From positions 61,580 to 125,579 of the forward strand of contig NW_005179174.1 in the NCBI RefSeq assembly GCF_000350225.1: 64,000 bases of DNA, given 5' to 3'. This document shows positions 53,905 through 64,000 of this stretch, one piece after another (the stretch's first letter is position 1; each line of letters opens with the position of its first letter). The DNA comes from Chondrus crispus (Eukaryota > Rhodophyta > Florideophyceae > Gigartinales > Gigartinaceae). Both the position numbers and the translations under genes were made by a program. Below the pieces are notes generated by a model that did no database searches, was not told the DNA's origin, and saw only the letters and a program-made list of their open reading frames with translations.

Positions 53905-55006
53905 CTCACGCGCTCACCGTTTAGTTGTTGGTGTGGCGCCCCGGGTCCTCTCCTGACGACGGCCCTCGCCCTGCTCCAGTTGCGGCAACCGCCACCTAGC
54001 GGTTTTGGCAGCACCATTCCCCGGGGTGCGGGTGATCCGTTCCGTCCCGGACCCCATCGACCGCACACGGGCCCTCGTGTCATAGCACGTCCGTCATCCG
54101 CCTTACGTGAGCCGAGAGCCGCAACGTCCCCGCTGGTCTGTCGGGAGGACGTCAAGTCCAACCGGTTGTACGCCCCAAGCGGCGTGGTCACGCCTCGCGA
54201 CCGGCGCCCCCCCCGACTTAGGAGTCGTGTTGGCTTCTCGGGTGGTGACGCCTCAAGTCACGCCCCGTCATATGGCATCCTCGCACCCCCTTTTGGGTAC
54301 CGCGCGCGACAACCCGGGATCCGGGACTAGGGCGGTCACGTCACTCCCCCTACCTCCACCGGTCGGCAACCCGCTGACGTTACGTGAAATCTGCGCTTCT
54401 CCGACCTTCCCGTCCTCGCGAGTGACGTCTCGCAGTCGCCGCTGTAGCGGCTGGCCGGAGTGACCCCCCCGCAGTGTGTGTCCTCTCTGGAGCCTGACAC
54501 ACGAGATAAGCGGGGGTCAACGTTGCCGTGACCCTCATAGAGGGCTGACCCCGTCCCTGATTTCGACCCCCTTGGCGGAGACAACCGTCACTCGCCATAA
54601 GGAAAAAAGAGAGAGAGAGAGAACGAAAAAGGGGGCGATTTGTCGCGTCGTATACGAGTCTCGCGGGAACACCGTTCCCGGAGTGCTGTCGTTACGACGC
54701 TCGCCCGTGAGTCGGATTACCACAAGGGGAGACGCGGACCACCCTCCCCGTACAGAGCCCATCGATATCAACGTCATTGACAGTGAGTCGGGCCCTCACG
54801 TCGTGCATCTCGGCCCCAACTTACCGCGCGCCGCTCCGCGTATCCGCGAACGTCTACAAAAGTCACTCCTGAGAAGAGAGGTCCCATTTATGGCTAACCC
54901 TCACACCTCCCTCGGAGTGTCCCCCCCTCTTTCCCGACTCGTGGGTTACGCGCTACCCCGGGGTGCTCCTTTACGAGGACGCACACCCGCCACATACCAC
55001 GACTCC
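53905..55006. other. 1.1-kb spacer between pol and the aORF of element 4
   Basis: No gene supported; open frames here are short and GC-driven. It is far shorter than the 4-kb spacers of elements 2 and 3. A short GA repeat is at about 54603-54627. Confidence 0.5.
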
Positions 55007-56599
55007 TCATAAGTCGACGAGATCATCCTCGACCCCGGCGACAGGAGCCACCGGGGCATCCGAAGGGATCGACCCCTCCTCAGAATCGAGGGGGTCCCCC
55101 GGGACCGTCGCCACCGCCGGAGCCGTCCCTCCCATCGGGGTGTCCACCACGACCGTGGTAACCCCCGCTTCCACCGCCGTCTTGAGGCGTTTCACTCCCG
55201 CCACAAACTCGGCGTTGCTCACTAATTTCAAGAGTTCGTCCTCGGAGACGCCCAACTCGGCAAACATACGCCGCCGTACACCCGACTCCCCTTTCGAAGT
55301 CACCGATCGCGATTGCTCCCCAACTGTCGGGCTCTCGCCCCCCAGGGGAGCCTCCGGTCGTACCGGTCCGCCCGGCTGACTTCCCGAGTCTTGACCCTCG
55401 CGGGGTGTGTACGGCGCAACTACTGCCGTTGACACAGGGACCAGAGGCCCCTGCATTAATTCCGGTTGAAGGCTCGTAAACGACCCCGGGTCGAGCCGGA
55501 TCCAATTACCGGCGCTCGGTTCGCCGGCGTCGTCTCGCCTTCCCGGGGATGCGTTCGCGCGATCAGGGCGATCGTAATGGTGGCCCTGACAATAAGGCAC
55601 CCGTGGCCAGTCAACCCGGTCGTGAAGATCGAGCAGCGTATTCAGCTGCTCGCAAACCCAAGCCCCACCAAGGACCCCTTCCAAGTCTAGCTTGCGCAAC
55701 CATCGGACAATCATGGTCGGCAACACGTATAACCGGCCGTCCAGCGATGACCAAATGAACCTTTTCGCCACGATAGCGATCCATTCGCTGAGGAAAATCA
55801 TCCAACGCGGAGACTGCGGCGAGTCATTCAGACTCAAGCCGAAATACACCAGACAAGGTGGGACCTCCGCAACGAAGTCCGCCGGGACTTCGTACTGCGA
55901 AAACCAATGCGGTATCTGAGGATACCGCTCATACCGAGAACGCGGCTCGAAAGTCGTCGCTTCGATCCACTCATAGGCGACAAACACGCCGAGAGCGTTG
56001 CGCATTCGACGCTCGTATTTGAGCTTGTCGTAATACCCGGGGTTGCTTTCCCGTTCTACGTATCTCTCGTAGCGAGGTGGGAGGATCGGCTTATCCCACG
56101 CCATGTATGCGATCCCCGGCTCCTCAACTCGTTCCGGTAGATGATCCAACACTCGCCGCAGATTGGCGACGTATCCGCGATCGCCCTCTGTACGATACGC
56201 CCACGTATCAAAGTCCCATTCTACGGGAATTGGGCGATTGCACGGCGTCCTCGACAGCCGACGAACCAACGACGCTACGTATCTCTGACGTCGATCACGC
56301 CCAATACGGCGGTATTTCGGCCAGACATGCTCGCCGTCCACCACGAGACGGTAGCAAAAATCACGTGACCATACAGCTCGTAAGCTGAGACCCCCGGGGA
56401 GAGCACCGGTCACATCCGCGTACGACCGCACGAGATGTGTGTCCCGTAACCCCTCGGGAGCAAGGAATGGAGCCCGTTCGAATAGCAAGGGATCGTCGGA
56501 CATGCCCTTACCACGCAGCAATCGAGGGGACGGCCACCCCCGCAACTCTACCTCCTCCGTGTCCCCCGCTTCCCCGTAGGGGTTGCGGAACCGATCCAT
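55007..56599 (-). CDS. antisense ORF (aORF) of element 4
   Basis: 530 aa from the ATG at 56599 (another in-frame ATG is at 56503, in the position of the copy 2/3 start). I chose the upstream ATG because homology to the region 5' of the copy 2/3 ATG (WPSPRLLRGKGM against YPSLAELQGKSM) shows those codons are real. It is diverged from copies 2 and 3 but collinear: YRTEGDR, YERRMRN, HWFSQYEV, MIFLSEW, LYVLP and RVDWPRVP match FRTEGER, FERKM, WWGQFEV, VFLTEW, WYLP and VDWDVV. A Gly/Pro/Thr-rich linker is followed by a helical C-terminus (ELGVSEDELLKLVSNAEF). No signal peptide, membrane segment or known domain. Encoded opposite to gag-pol, about 300 bp from the 3' LTR. Function unknown. Confidence 0.8.
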   Translation of the reverse strand: MDRFRNPYGEAGDTEEVELRGWPSPRLLRGKGMSDDPLLFERAPFLAPEGLRDTHLVRSYADVTGALPGGLSLRAVWSRDFCYRLVVDGEHVWPKYRRIGRDRRQRYVASLVRRLSRTPCNRPIPVEWDFDTWAYRTEGDRGYVANLRRVLDHLPERVEEPGIAYMAWDKPILPPRYERYVERESNPGYYDKLKYERRMRNALGVFVAYEWIEATTFEPRSRYERYPQIPHWFSQYEVPADFVAEVPPCLVYFGLSLNDSPQSPRWMIFLSEWIAIVAKRFIWSSLDGRLYVLPTMIVRWLRKLDLEGVLGGAWVCEQLNTLLDLHDRVDWPRVPYCQGHHYDRPDRANASPGRRDDAGEPSAGNWIRLDPGSFTSLQPELMQGPLVPVSTAVVAPYTPREGQDSGSQPGGPVRPEAPLGGESPTVGEQSRSVTSKGESGVRRRMFAELGVSEDELLKLVSNAEFVAGVKRLKTAVEAGVTTVVVDTPMGGTAPAVATVPGDPLDSEEGSIPSDAPVAPVAGVEDDLVDL

Positions 56600-56884
56600 C
56601 CCCGCGCGCGCCGACCCGGGCAAGACGCCTCTCAGATGACAACTCGTTCCGTCCCGCGTACCGTGACAGCGTGGACTGCGCGGAGGAAACTACAAGAGGA
56701 AGGCGAAGACAAACCGGCCGCGCTAGATGGAAAGTTGGAATATTGAGGAAGACCGCCTCCGACAAGCTGGCTTGCAGAAACCCACGCTTTCAGTTTACCC
56801 GCGGCCGCTGGTCCAAAAGAAAAAAAACCCGATAATTCGGCGATGATTTCTACAGTACCTGCACGCCGGGACGCGTGGTTCTCT

Positions 56885-56895
56885 AAGAAGGGGGA
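56885..56895 (+). promoter_or_regulatory. polypurine tract of element 4
   Basis: AAGAAGGGGGA, two bases before the 3' LTR; the same motif as in elements 2 and 3. Confidence 0.75.
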
Positions 56896-56897
56896 TC

Positions 56898-57546
56898 TGT
56901 AGTGCACTGTACTCGGTACCGGGACAGCTGTCCTAATCTCACCAAAATCGCGCTCGCCGCCACCACGTGTACCACGGGTACACGTGGACTCCTGTCTCTC
57001 TGCCGGACCATACCGGTGGACACGTGTGAGCCCTCTGCCGCCTGTCGGGTCAATGGGGGCCGTGACTTGGTCCCCTCGGGGCTACACCCGTTATATTCTA
57101 GTTACTCTAAATTACAGTATAATTTAGCTTCGCCATGACGGCGACGGGGACTATATAGTCAACCCGATGATGATCAAAGTAAAGAGGCACGAAGCCTCGG
57201 GTCTTTTACCTTGGTTTCTGGATTGGAGGTTGTAGCCTCGACTCGGTACTGGCTCGCCCATACCGACCGAGCCATCTACACCCCTGGGATCCCAACTGCC
57301 TTCCCCGCGCGCGTCGACCCCAACCGCGCGAGCGCTACGTTAATTACTGTGCTGTCCGTTCTGTTAGTTCTGTTTTTCCTTTAATTCACCCTGTTTATTG
57401 CTGACTACGTTGCTACTTTCCTACCGCGCAAGCCGCGCCCGGATCCCGGTTCCGGTCATCCACCGGGTGGTCTCCCGAATTTCCTTACGCGTCCGAACGC
57501 GCGTCGCTCTGCCTACAGCCGCCACCCGTGGCTGTAGTGCACGACA
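56898..57546 (+). repeat. 3' LTR of element 4
   Basis: Nearly identical to 46091-46738, with scattered single-base differences and TGTAGTGCAC/GTGCACGACA ends. It directly abuts the short leader of the copia gag gene. Confidence 0.9.
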
Positions 57547-57612
57547 ACATCACCACTCAAGAGTCGCCCTCCTCCGCCCCCGCCCACAGACAATAGCAAC
57601 AACCCCACAACC

Positions 57613-58269
57613 ATGGCAGATGAAGACCACAACGACACCCGGTTCCATGGACGACTGCCGACCCTCGAGTCCAATGGGGACAACTTCCCCATATGGAAGC
57701 AAGCGCTAACGGACATGGCACTGATCAATGACATGGAAAACCTGCTGACCCATGCCTACCCTACACCCGATCAGGACAGCCCCATGTACGCCAAGTACAG
57801 GAGACAGAGTGCAATACTCCGCATGGCCATCAACAACTCACTGCCTGCAGACTTCGCAGCAACAGCGGACATGGAACTGGGCGCTTCCCCGCTTGAAATC
57901 ACACAAGTCATCACCGAACACTTCACTGACAGGACGACTACAGCTCACCTACTGTTAAAACAAGAAGCGACTAACACAAAGCTTACACCCGGCACCACAC
58001 TTGATGAATACGTGACCAAACACAGGGCGATACGCACAAGAATGAAGCTAGCCCAATACCCCAACATCACAACTGGAGAAGAAGTAACAGTACACTTCAT
58101 CATCCAAGGCCTAGCATCACATCCCACATACAAACACTTGCAAGATATGTGGATCGAAACGGACACTGTGCCCAACACAATTCACAACATCGGGCAACGC
58201 CTCAAAGCGGTGCACGCAAGGAGCTTGGAAAAAGTCAGCCAAAAACCTGAACAGACACACGGCACCTAA
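57613..58269 (+). CDS. gag: copia-type Gag of element A
   Basis: 218 aa with the UBN2/gag-polypeptide pattern of copia elements: FPIWKQALTDMALIND near the N-terminus, then helical segments ending with QRLKAVHARSLEKV. There is no zinc knuckle. The TAA at 58267-58269 is the only stop between gag and pol: the frame stays open through an Arg/Trp/Pro-rich linker into pol. Confidence 0.8.
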   Translation: MADEDHNDTRFHGRLPTLESNGDNFPIWKQALTDMALINDMENLLTHAYPTPDQDSPMYAKYRRQSAILRMAINNSLPADFAATADMELGASPLEITQVITEHFTDRTTTAHLLLKQEATNTKLTPGTTLDEYVTKHRAIRTRMKLAQYPNITTGEEVTVHFIIQGLASHPTYKHLQDMWIETDTVPNTIHNIGQRLKAVHARSLEKVSQKPEQTHGT

Positions 58270-60711
58270 CCCCAAGCATCGAGACGCCCCCGCGGACGAA
58301 CAACTAGATGGAGAGGGGCCACACGACCCAAATGGCAACGACCATACTGGAACCCAGTACCGCCCGCACCGTATATGCTACCATACCCCCAGTTCATGAC
58401 ACAGCAGCCACCAAACCAAAAATGGACCAAAGAGAGAGGCATGAAAAAGAAGCAAACACACGGTTACACAGCAAACCTCCACGAGGAGACAACAGAGGCA
58501 GAACACATGTACGACGAGCAGGGAGACACGAACTGCCACGACATGGACGGTAGGAAATTTGCACTCGATTCGGGAGCCCACCCCTCCCACATCCGCAAAC
58601 CAACAAAAGGCATGAAACCCCTGACCAGAAAAATCCGCACTAACACGGCAACATCAACCACACACCCCGCGACGCACCACGGTACTCTTCAGATCCAGAC
58701 GACGAGCAACAAATGGCTTAAGCTACCCACCATTGCCAACCCACATATCAAGACCAACCTATTGTCAGTCCATGACATAGCCAAGCAATGGGGAGCTGTG
58801 ATATTCTACCCCCACACAGCCCGTGTACTCGACACGAGCCACAGCCCACCAAAAGTAGTAGCTACAGGAGCATTTCGCCAAGGCTTATACACGCTCAACG
58901 TGGCCAATCCTCAACCACAAGCAACCACAGTTCGAGCAATACCGCAGCCACGCAAAGCAGCTCGCAAGACACCGCAAACACGCGTAACCACCACAAGACG
59001 GGGATCCCCTGCCCACAAATCAAAATCTCAACCAAGAGTACAAACCCCGAACGCGCATAAAAAATTTGCCCCCATGCACAAGCAGCACAACCCTGCCCCC
59101 TCACCCCCTGACACTGTCAACGAGCGCACGCAGCACGAACACCACCATTGGCACATGGTATTCAATCATGTGCGACCATCCACCATACAACAAATGGCTA
59201 GGAGGAAACTAATACCGAACCTCCCAGCCTCACTGGCCAACACCCCCCCTAGAATCACGTGCACAAGCTGTGCAGCAGCTAAACTCCAACCAGCACAACA
59301 CGAACGGAAAGATCATAACTATGGCACAGGGGAAGCACTCAGTAGTGACATCTGCGGCCCTTTCCCCACCCCATCACGGCAAGGAAACAAATATTTCATG
59401 ACAATAATTGACACAAACTCACGGTATCTCATACTCACCTTCCTCAAAACAAGGGATGAAACCGCAAACCAAATGGACAACGTCCTAACGCACATGCAAC
59501 AGCAAAAACCCCACACATCAAGGAGAGTACACACAGATAACGCGAAAGAGTATCTATCGGCAATGACAAAAACAGTATACAGCACAAATGGTGTACAACA
59601 CACGACCACTGTACCGTATTCACCACAGGAAAATGGCATAGCCGAACGCATCAATAGAACTATACTCAACGCAGCACGCGCTGCATTACACCACAGTGGA
59701 CTCCCCACCGATCACTGGGAAGATGCAATCAAGGATGCAGCATTCAAGTACAATAACACGCTCCACCTCGGCATCGGAAAAATCCCATCCACAGTCTGGC
59801 TCGGATACAAGGCGAAAGTACCACAATACCTAATCTTCGGGCAGTTAGGCCATATCCCCAATATCATGGGCAAAACAAAGATGCACAAGCTGCAGAAAAG
59901 AGCCCTCACGGTAAGATACCTGTATGCAACTGACCAGAAACACATCATGGTCATGAGCACAGAGGACAACACAACCAGACGTGTCAGAACAGTGGATTTC
60001 AACATCTACCACAGAGACCGCGACCCCAACAACCAAAGTTACGCGGCATTCAAGGCATTCACACCCAAGCCAACACCTTCGAAAATAACCAACACCACCC
60101 CTGCCCCCATGCATCACGGGCAAGCCAAAAATTACCCGGATGCAAAACAGTGGGAGCAAGCTCACAACACAGAGCTCAGAAACCTTGACCAAAACAAGGT
60201 AATCACGTGGCTCCCCCACCACAAAATTCCCACAGCGGCCAAACCCATCCCGCTAACGATGGGGTACCGCTATAAGAGAAACGGCAAAGGGGAGATCACA
60301 GAAAGGAAAGCAAGGTGCTCAGCAAGAGGAGACAAAATGCTCCCCAATGTCCACTTCGACCCCGAAAAAACCACGACGTACATGGCCGACAAAACCACGG
60401 TACGACTCCTATTCGCCATAGCAGCAGCGTTTAACATGCACATAGCCCACATAGACATAAAAGCCGCATACCTGCACGAAAAGTTTGAACACCCAGGCAG
60501 CGAGCAAGTGTATGTCCGCCAACACCCAAGGTTCGACGGCACGTACACTCATGAACACAAGGTGGGCAAGCTCAACAAGAACATATACGGCACACCGGGA
60601 GCGGGACACACCTACCTCAACGCTGTATTCAAACTACTCAAAAAGAACAAGTTCATCCAATCTGAAGCTGACATGTGCCTCTTCCACAAAAAGACAAAAA
60701 CCACACAATAA
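58270..60711 (+). pseudogene. pol: copia-type Pol of element A, PR-IN-RT part
   Basis: In frame with gag after one TAA; first ATG at 58375. Protease LDSGAHPSHI (about 58564). Pre-integrase HHCC zinc finger (about 59140-59275; H-H then CTSC). Integrase D (SSDICGPF, about 59346), D (HTDNAKEYLS, about 59535) and E (ENGIAERINRT, about 59630). Copia-type RT from about 60180 (RKARCSARGDKML, HIDIKAAYLHEKFEH). The frame ends at 60711 because of a -1 shift in an A-run near 60693; the rest of RT and RNase H continue in the frame ending at 61754. Confidence 0.85.
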
Positions 60712-61754
60712 TAATCTCCATCAGCATGGATGATTTTACAATCATAAGCACATCACAAAAACTACAGAAAGAGTTTGCCGCGATCCTGGCCACGGCCTAT
60801 AACATCAAACAGCTAGGCGAACCAAGCCAGCTCCTAGGCTGGACCGTCAAGCGCATGAAAGACGGCTCCATACATGCATCACAGCCAACTGCGATACAGT
60901 ATGTTGTCAACAAAGCAGAAATGAGCAAGTGCAACAGCAAACCAACGCCATACAATGACGAAACAAAGCTGAATGGCCCGGTTCCCGAAGATGAACCCAT
61001 GCCCCATGTCACCAAAATATACCAACAGCTGCTTGGTGACATACGATACATTGCCGACTCAACGCGACCAGACATATACTTTGTCGCAAACCGATCATCT
61101 GTGGCGGCAAAAAACCCAACGACACGGCACTGGAATGCCCTCAAGCGCCTCATCAGATATCTTAAACACACCCAAACGCATGGAATCAGATTTGCAGCAG
61201 GAAAACATAGAATGCAAACGCACTGTATCCCCAACCTCCTCGAAACATACAGTGATGCGGACTTTGCCGCAGACGTCACAGACCGTAAATCCATGTCGGG
61301 CATGATCCACACATACCACGGCTCCCCTGTCTGCTGGGGCTCAATCAAGCAATCCATCACGGCACTGTCGACATGCGAAGCAGAATATATTGCCGCAACA
61401 TCGGCAGCACAACAAACAACGTGGATAAGAAGATTGCTCAAAGACATCGGAATGTTATCACAGAAAGCCACACCCTTTCATATAGACAACCAATCCGCAA
61501 TACGCGTGGCCAAGAACAGCGGACCCACGAAACGAAGAAAATTCATTGACCTCCGGCATCACTACCTCACTCACCAGACCAGAGCAAAAACGATCAGTAT
61601 ACGACACATACAGTCACAAGACATGCTCGCCGATATACTCACAAAGCCGCTAACACCGAAACCATTCACACACTTAAAAACCAAACTGCAAGTGTGTGAC
61701 CCCCCGACCCCGCACCAAACAAAGGATCGTGCCACAGCGACGGGGGGAGTGTAA
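60675..61754 (+). pseudogene. pol: copia-type Pol of element A, RT palm and RNase H part
   Basis: Continues the RT in the -1 frame. The catalytic box reads ISMDDF where copia RTs normally have YVDD, so the conserved Tyr is a Ser. Then come LGDIRYIADSTRPDIYFVAN and RNase H (YSDADFAADVTDRKS, STCEAEYIAATSAAQQ, DNQSAIRVAKN, DMLADILTKPL). The stop overlaps the presumed 3' LTR start. One base added to the A-run near 60693 would join it to the upstream frame, so this is a single-base lesion or a frameshift site. Confidence 0.85.
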
Positions 61755-61941
61755 TGATAACCATAACAACGAAGTCGCTATGGCACTCACAAGGTAACAA
61801 TTGTAATGATAACTGTAGGAGAGACTCTAGACCTTGGGTCGTCTTTACTGGGGACATGAGCGACGACGGTGTTAAGTACTGTGGGAGTGATATGTACACG
61901 TGTAAGATACTACAAGGAGTGGAGGATGATCGGTGGCGGCA
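61755..61941. other. junction between the two copia elements
   Basis: Starts with the presumed copia 3' LTR start; TGTAATGATAAC occurs at 61750 and again at 61802. No gene seen. The two copia elements converge here. Confidence 0.35.
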
Positions 61942-64000
61942 TCAAGCGGAGAAAATTAAGATACGACAGTCGCCGCGCTTGATGGTGGCGTTGCGGTCAT
62001 TTGGAGCGTGGAGAGTTGATGATTGAAGATCGCCTATAGTGATAACAAAGAGGACGAAGTGTGGATTGTCTTCATTGCGGAGCATAAAGGTGCAGCTGTC
62101 ACTGGTGAGGCATCTATAGTGCCATAGCTTGAGGTTGTTCGCGAGACCTGAGGTGAATATTTTGCACGCTTGTTTGGTGCCGTAGATGTTGCCTGTTAGT
62201 ACACCAACATGGCCGGGGTGTTTGTATGACTCGTCAGCTGCGGGGGTTGGTGCACGTATATTGTTTCTTCCGGGCCGAGGATTTCGTGGAGAAATGCGGA
62301 CTCTAGGTCCCAGTGTTCAGCGATAAGTGCGGTGCCGGCAGCGAGGGCGAGGGCACAGCGGACAGCATCTCGGTCGGCGACGGGGGTTGAGACGTTGTCA
62401 GGGTCGTGATAGACGTGGGGGATTTGTTTGTCGCCGCGAGCTGTGCAGCGAGTTTTCCGGGAGATTACATGGTCGGTTTCATCGCGTTTGAGGCGCAATG
62501 TGAATTTGAGCGGGAGAAGGGTAGATTTGGGAATGTACGAGAGTGTGCCGTGTTTTTCAAGGCTGGCCAGTTCGGCGTTCCGTGAGTGTTCCCATAGGTG
62601 GGAGTCCGGTGCTCGGCGCGCCGCGCGACGGGAGCGTGGATTTGTTGCCGTGTCGCCGGGTTCTGCGTCGTAGTTCAGGGTGTTGAGGCAGAATGTGGGC
62701 ATGGACATGAGGGTTTCGATGTGATCATCGAGTATGATGGTGGGGGTGCAGATGTTGTTGTGGTTCTGTAGAACGGGGGAGCTGTTGTGGGTGGGGGGTG
62801 GGGGTAATTGTTTTCTGGATTGGGTGGGGACGGAGTCCATGTGGGGGTCGTACGAGATAGAATCGGAAGCTCGACAGCGGATGGTTTTCTTGGTAGAGAG
62901 GTTCCAGGTGACGTAATGGGTGGCGTCTGCGCGGTATAGATAGCGGTGGAGTTGGGCACGGGGTTGGAGCTTTGTTTTTGGTGCGGGGTTGGTTACGTAT
63001 CCGTGTTGTCCGAAGGGAAGTAGGATAGTGATATTGACTGGTGTGGGAGACCGGAGGCTCTCTGGTAGTTGTTTGCTGAAGCGATGGGGTGTGTGATTGT
63101 ATTTGTCTATGTAATCACGAGCAGCATATTCCCTGAACTGTGGGGGCATGTTAGAGGAGGACAGTGCCGCGCGGACATGATCAAAAATTGTGCGATTGGC
63201 TCTCTCTGCGCGGGAATGTTCTTGCGGGATGTGGGGCATGGTGGTGTGGAGGGTGATGTGTTGGTCGGTATAGTATGCACGGAGGTCGTGCGAGATATAC
63301 TCTTTCGCATTGTCGCTTGTGACATGGCGGACTGTGTGTCCGTGAATTGGTTTGATCGACGTCAAGAATGATTTGACGTGGGTAGCGGCTGTAGTGCGTG
63401 TTGGGTGGAAGGAGGCAAAGAGCTTGCGGCTGCCTTCGTCTATGAAGGTTATCATGTAGCGATTGTTGTTGGGAGAGAGGGGTGTGATGGGGCCGCACAT
63501 GTCCGTGTGGATGTGTTGTCCCGGGGGTGCCTGACGGGGGTGGCTGTGGAATGGGGCACGGGAATTTTTCCCGACAAGGCAGCCAGTGCATGTGAGGCGG
63601 GGTGGAGTGGACTTGAGGGCAGGGGGCAGTCCGGGGGCTAGGTTGTGTGTTGCCATGTAGTGTAGTTTCTTTGGGTGTATGTGGCCCAGTTTGAGATGAT
63701 AGTTGTGGTGGGCGAGGTCGGAGGCAGATGGGGGTTTGCTGAGGGGGGGCGGAGATGGTTTGCGGGGTGTGATCGTTATCTTGGAGGGGGGTGGGGAGTG
63801 TTTGATCGTGGGGAGTGTCAGATGGGGATGATGAGGATGATGAGGGGGTTTCTGTTTGGGGAGAGGGGGTGCGGAGGATCGGGGTTTGGCGGAGCGGAAG
63901 TATGATGAAATGGGGGGGGGATTCGTGAGATTGGCATGTGCGCTCGTGCGGGGTGTGAAGGAGGTGGGTATTTGGGCGTGGTACAGTCCTTGGCGTAGTT
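61942..64000 (-). pseudogene. pol: copia-type Pol of element B, N-terminus off the right edge
   Basis: The minus-strand frame is open from the window edge (64000; LRQGLYHAQIP, the usual copia stretch before the integrase) to a stop at 62196. It has a Pro-rich linker, the HHCC finger (HLKLGHIHPKKLHYM ... CTGC), integrase D (HTDMCGPI), D (SDNAKEYIS) and E (SRAERANRT), then an RT N-terminus (RKTRCTARGDKQIPHV, DLESAFLHEILG). A frameshift near 62205 moves the RT to a second frame (GNIYGTKQACKIF) that runs to a stop at 61942 and in which the YxDD box is replaced by ITIGDL. It is clearly a different copia lineage from element A, and dead. Confidence 0.8.

Larger units (their letters stand above)
46091..57546 (+). 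mobile_element. Ty3/gypsy chromovirus element 4, apparently intact, with antisense ORF
   Basis: LTRs 46091-46738 and 56898-57546 (648 and 649 bp, nearly identical), PBS 46742-46759, intact gag, intact pol, an aORF on the opposite strand and a purine tract 56885-56895. All reading frames are open, so this is the youngest element here. The flanking pentamers (TGCGT at 46086-46090, ACATC at 57547-57551) do not match, and the left flank is a host-like gene while the right flank is a copia element. Confidence 0.9.
57547..61754 (+). mobile_element. Ty1/copia element A, 5' LTR missing
   Basis: gag 57613-58269, pol 58270-60711 and pol C-terminus 60675-61754, in copia order (PR-IN-RT-RH). The 66-bp leader before the gag ATG directly follows element 4's LTR, and no copia 5' LTR or PBS is visible. 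A G-rich tract at 61742-61749 precedes TGTAATGATAAC (61750), a likely 3' LTR start. The same 12 bases recur at 61802, and the LTR seems to end early. Base use is A/C-rich and unlike the gypsy elements. Confidence 0.85.

Overview
The window is eukaryotic nuclear DNA made almost entirely of nested and broken LTR retrotransposons. Four Ty3/gypsy chromoviruses or their remnants and two Ty1/copia elements fill about 57 of 64 kb. The gypsy elements carry chromodomains, a WD40 (DDB2-like) host-gene relic is present, and there is no operon or Shine-Dalgarno organisation. A gene of the DUF7869 type, a family I know mainly from algae, oomycetes and cnidarians, lies at the left end. Together these suggest a repeat-rich alga, possibly a florideophyte red alga; this placement is inference.

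Layout. (a) 1-4.5 kb: a divergent gene pair. A long ParB-like ORF runs off the left edge (minus) and faces a 743-aa DUF7869/transposase-like protein (plus). A 0.7-kb spacer with three back-to-back palindromes separates them. (b) 4.5-12.5 kb: an unrecognised short ORF, a 281-bp tandem repeat ending in a fold-back, and a decayed gypsy remnant. The remnant includes a broken copy of an antisense ORF (aORF) split by a solo LTR with an exact 5-bp target duplication, and a second, inverted solo LTR. (c) 12.56-33.7 kb: gypsy element 1 (LTR, gag, pol). Its pol is interrupted from the RNase H domain to the integrase core by gypsy element 2 (18.4-32.86 kb). (d) 35.5-43.6 kb: 5'-truncated gypsy element 3 on the minus strand, tail to tail with element 2. 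(e) 43.8-46.1 kb: decayed host-like genes on the minus strand. (f) 46.09-57.55 kb: gypsy element 4, apparently intact, with two LTRs, gag, pol and aORF. (g) 57.5-64 kb: two copia elements facing each other; the second runs off the right edge.

The most unusual theme is a protein family of about 480-530 aa encoded ANTISENSE to gag-pol, between pol and the 3' LTR. Four copies occur, at about 6.8-8.8, 30.2-31.6, 36.8-38.3 and 55.0-56.6 kb. It is recognisably conserved between diverged element families, and I recognise no known domain in it. The gypsy elements also share a primer-binding site that looks complementary to a tRNA-Tyr 3' end, pol in the -1 frame relative to gag, and a purine tract before the 3' LTR. 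One LTR family has an array of hairpins whose stems change in a compensating way between copies.

Element 4 has what it needs for a retrotransposition cycle (Gag, PR-RT-RH-IN-chromodomain, LTRs, PBS, PPT). Elements 1-3 and the copias carry nonsense codons, frameshifts or truncations. Mismatched flanks and LTRs suggest that some of them are products of recombination between copies.
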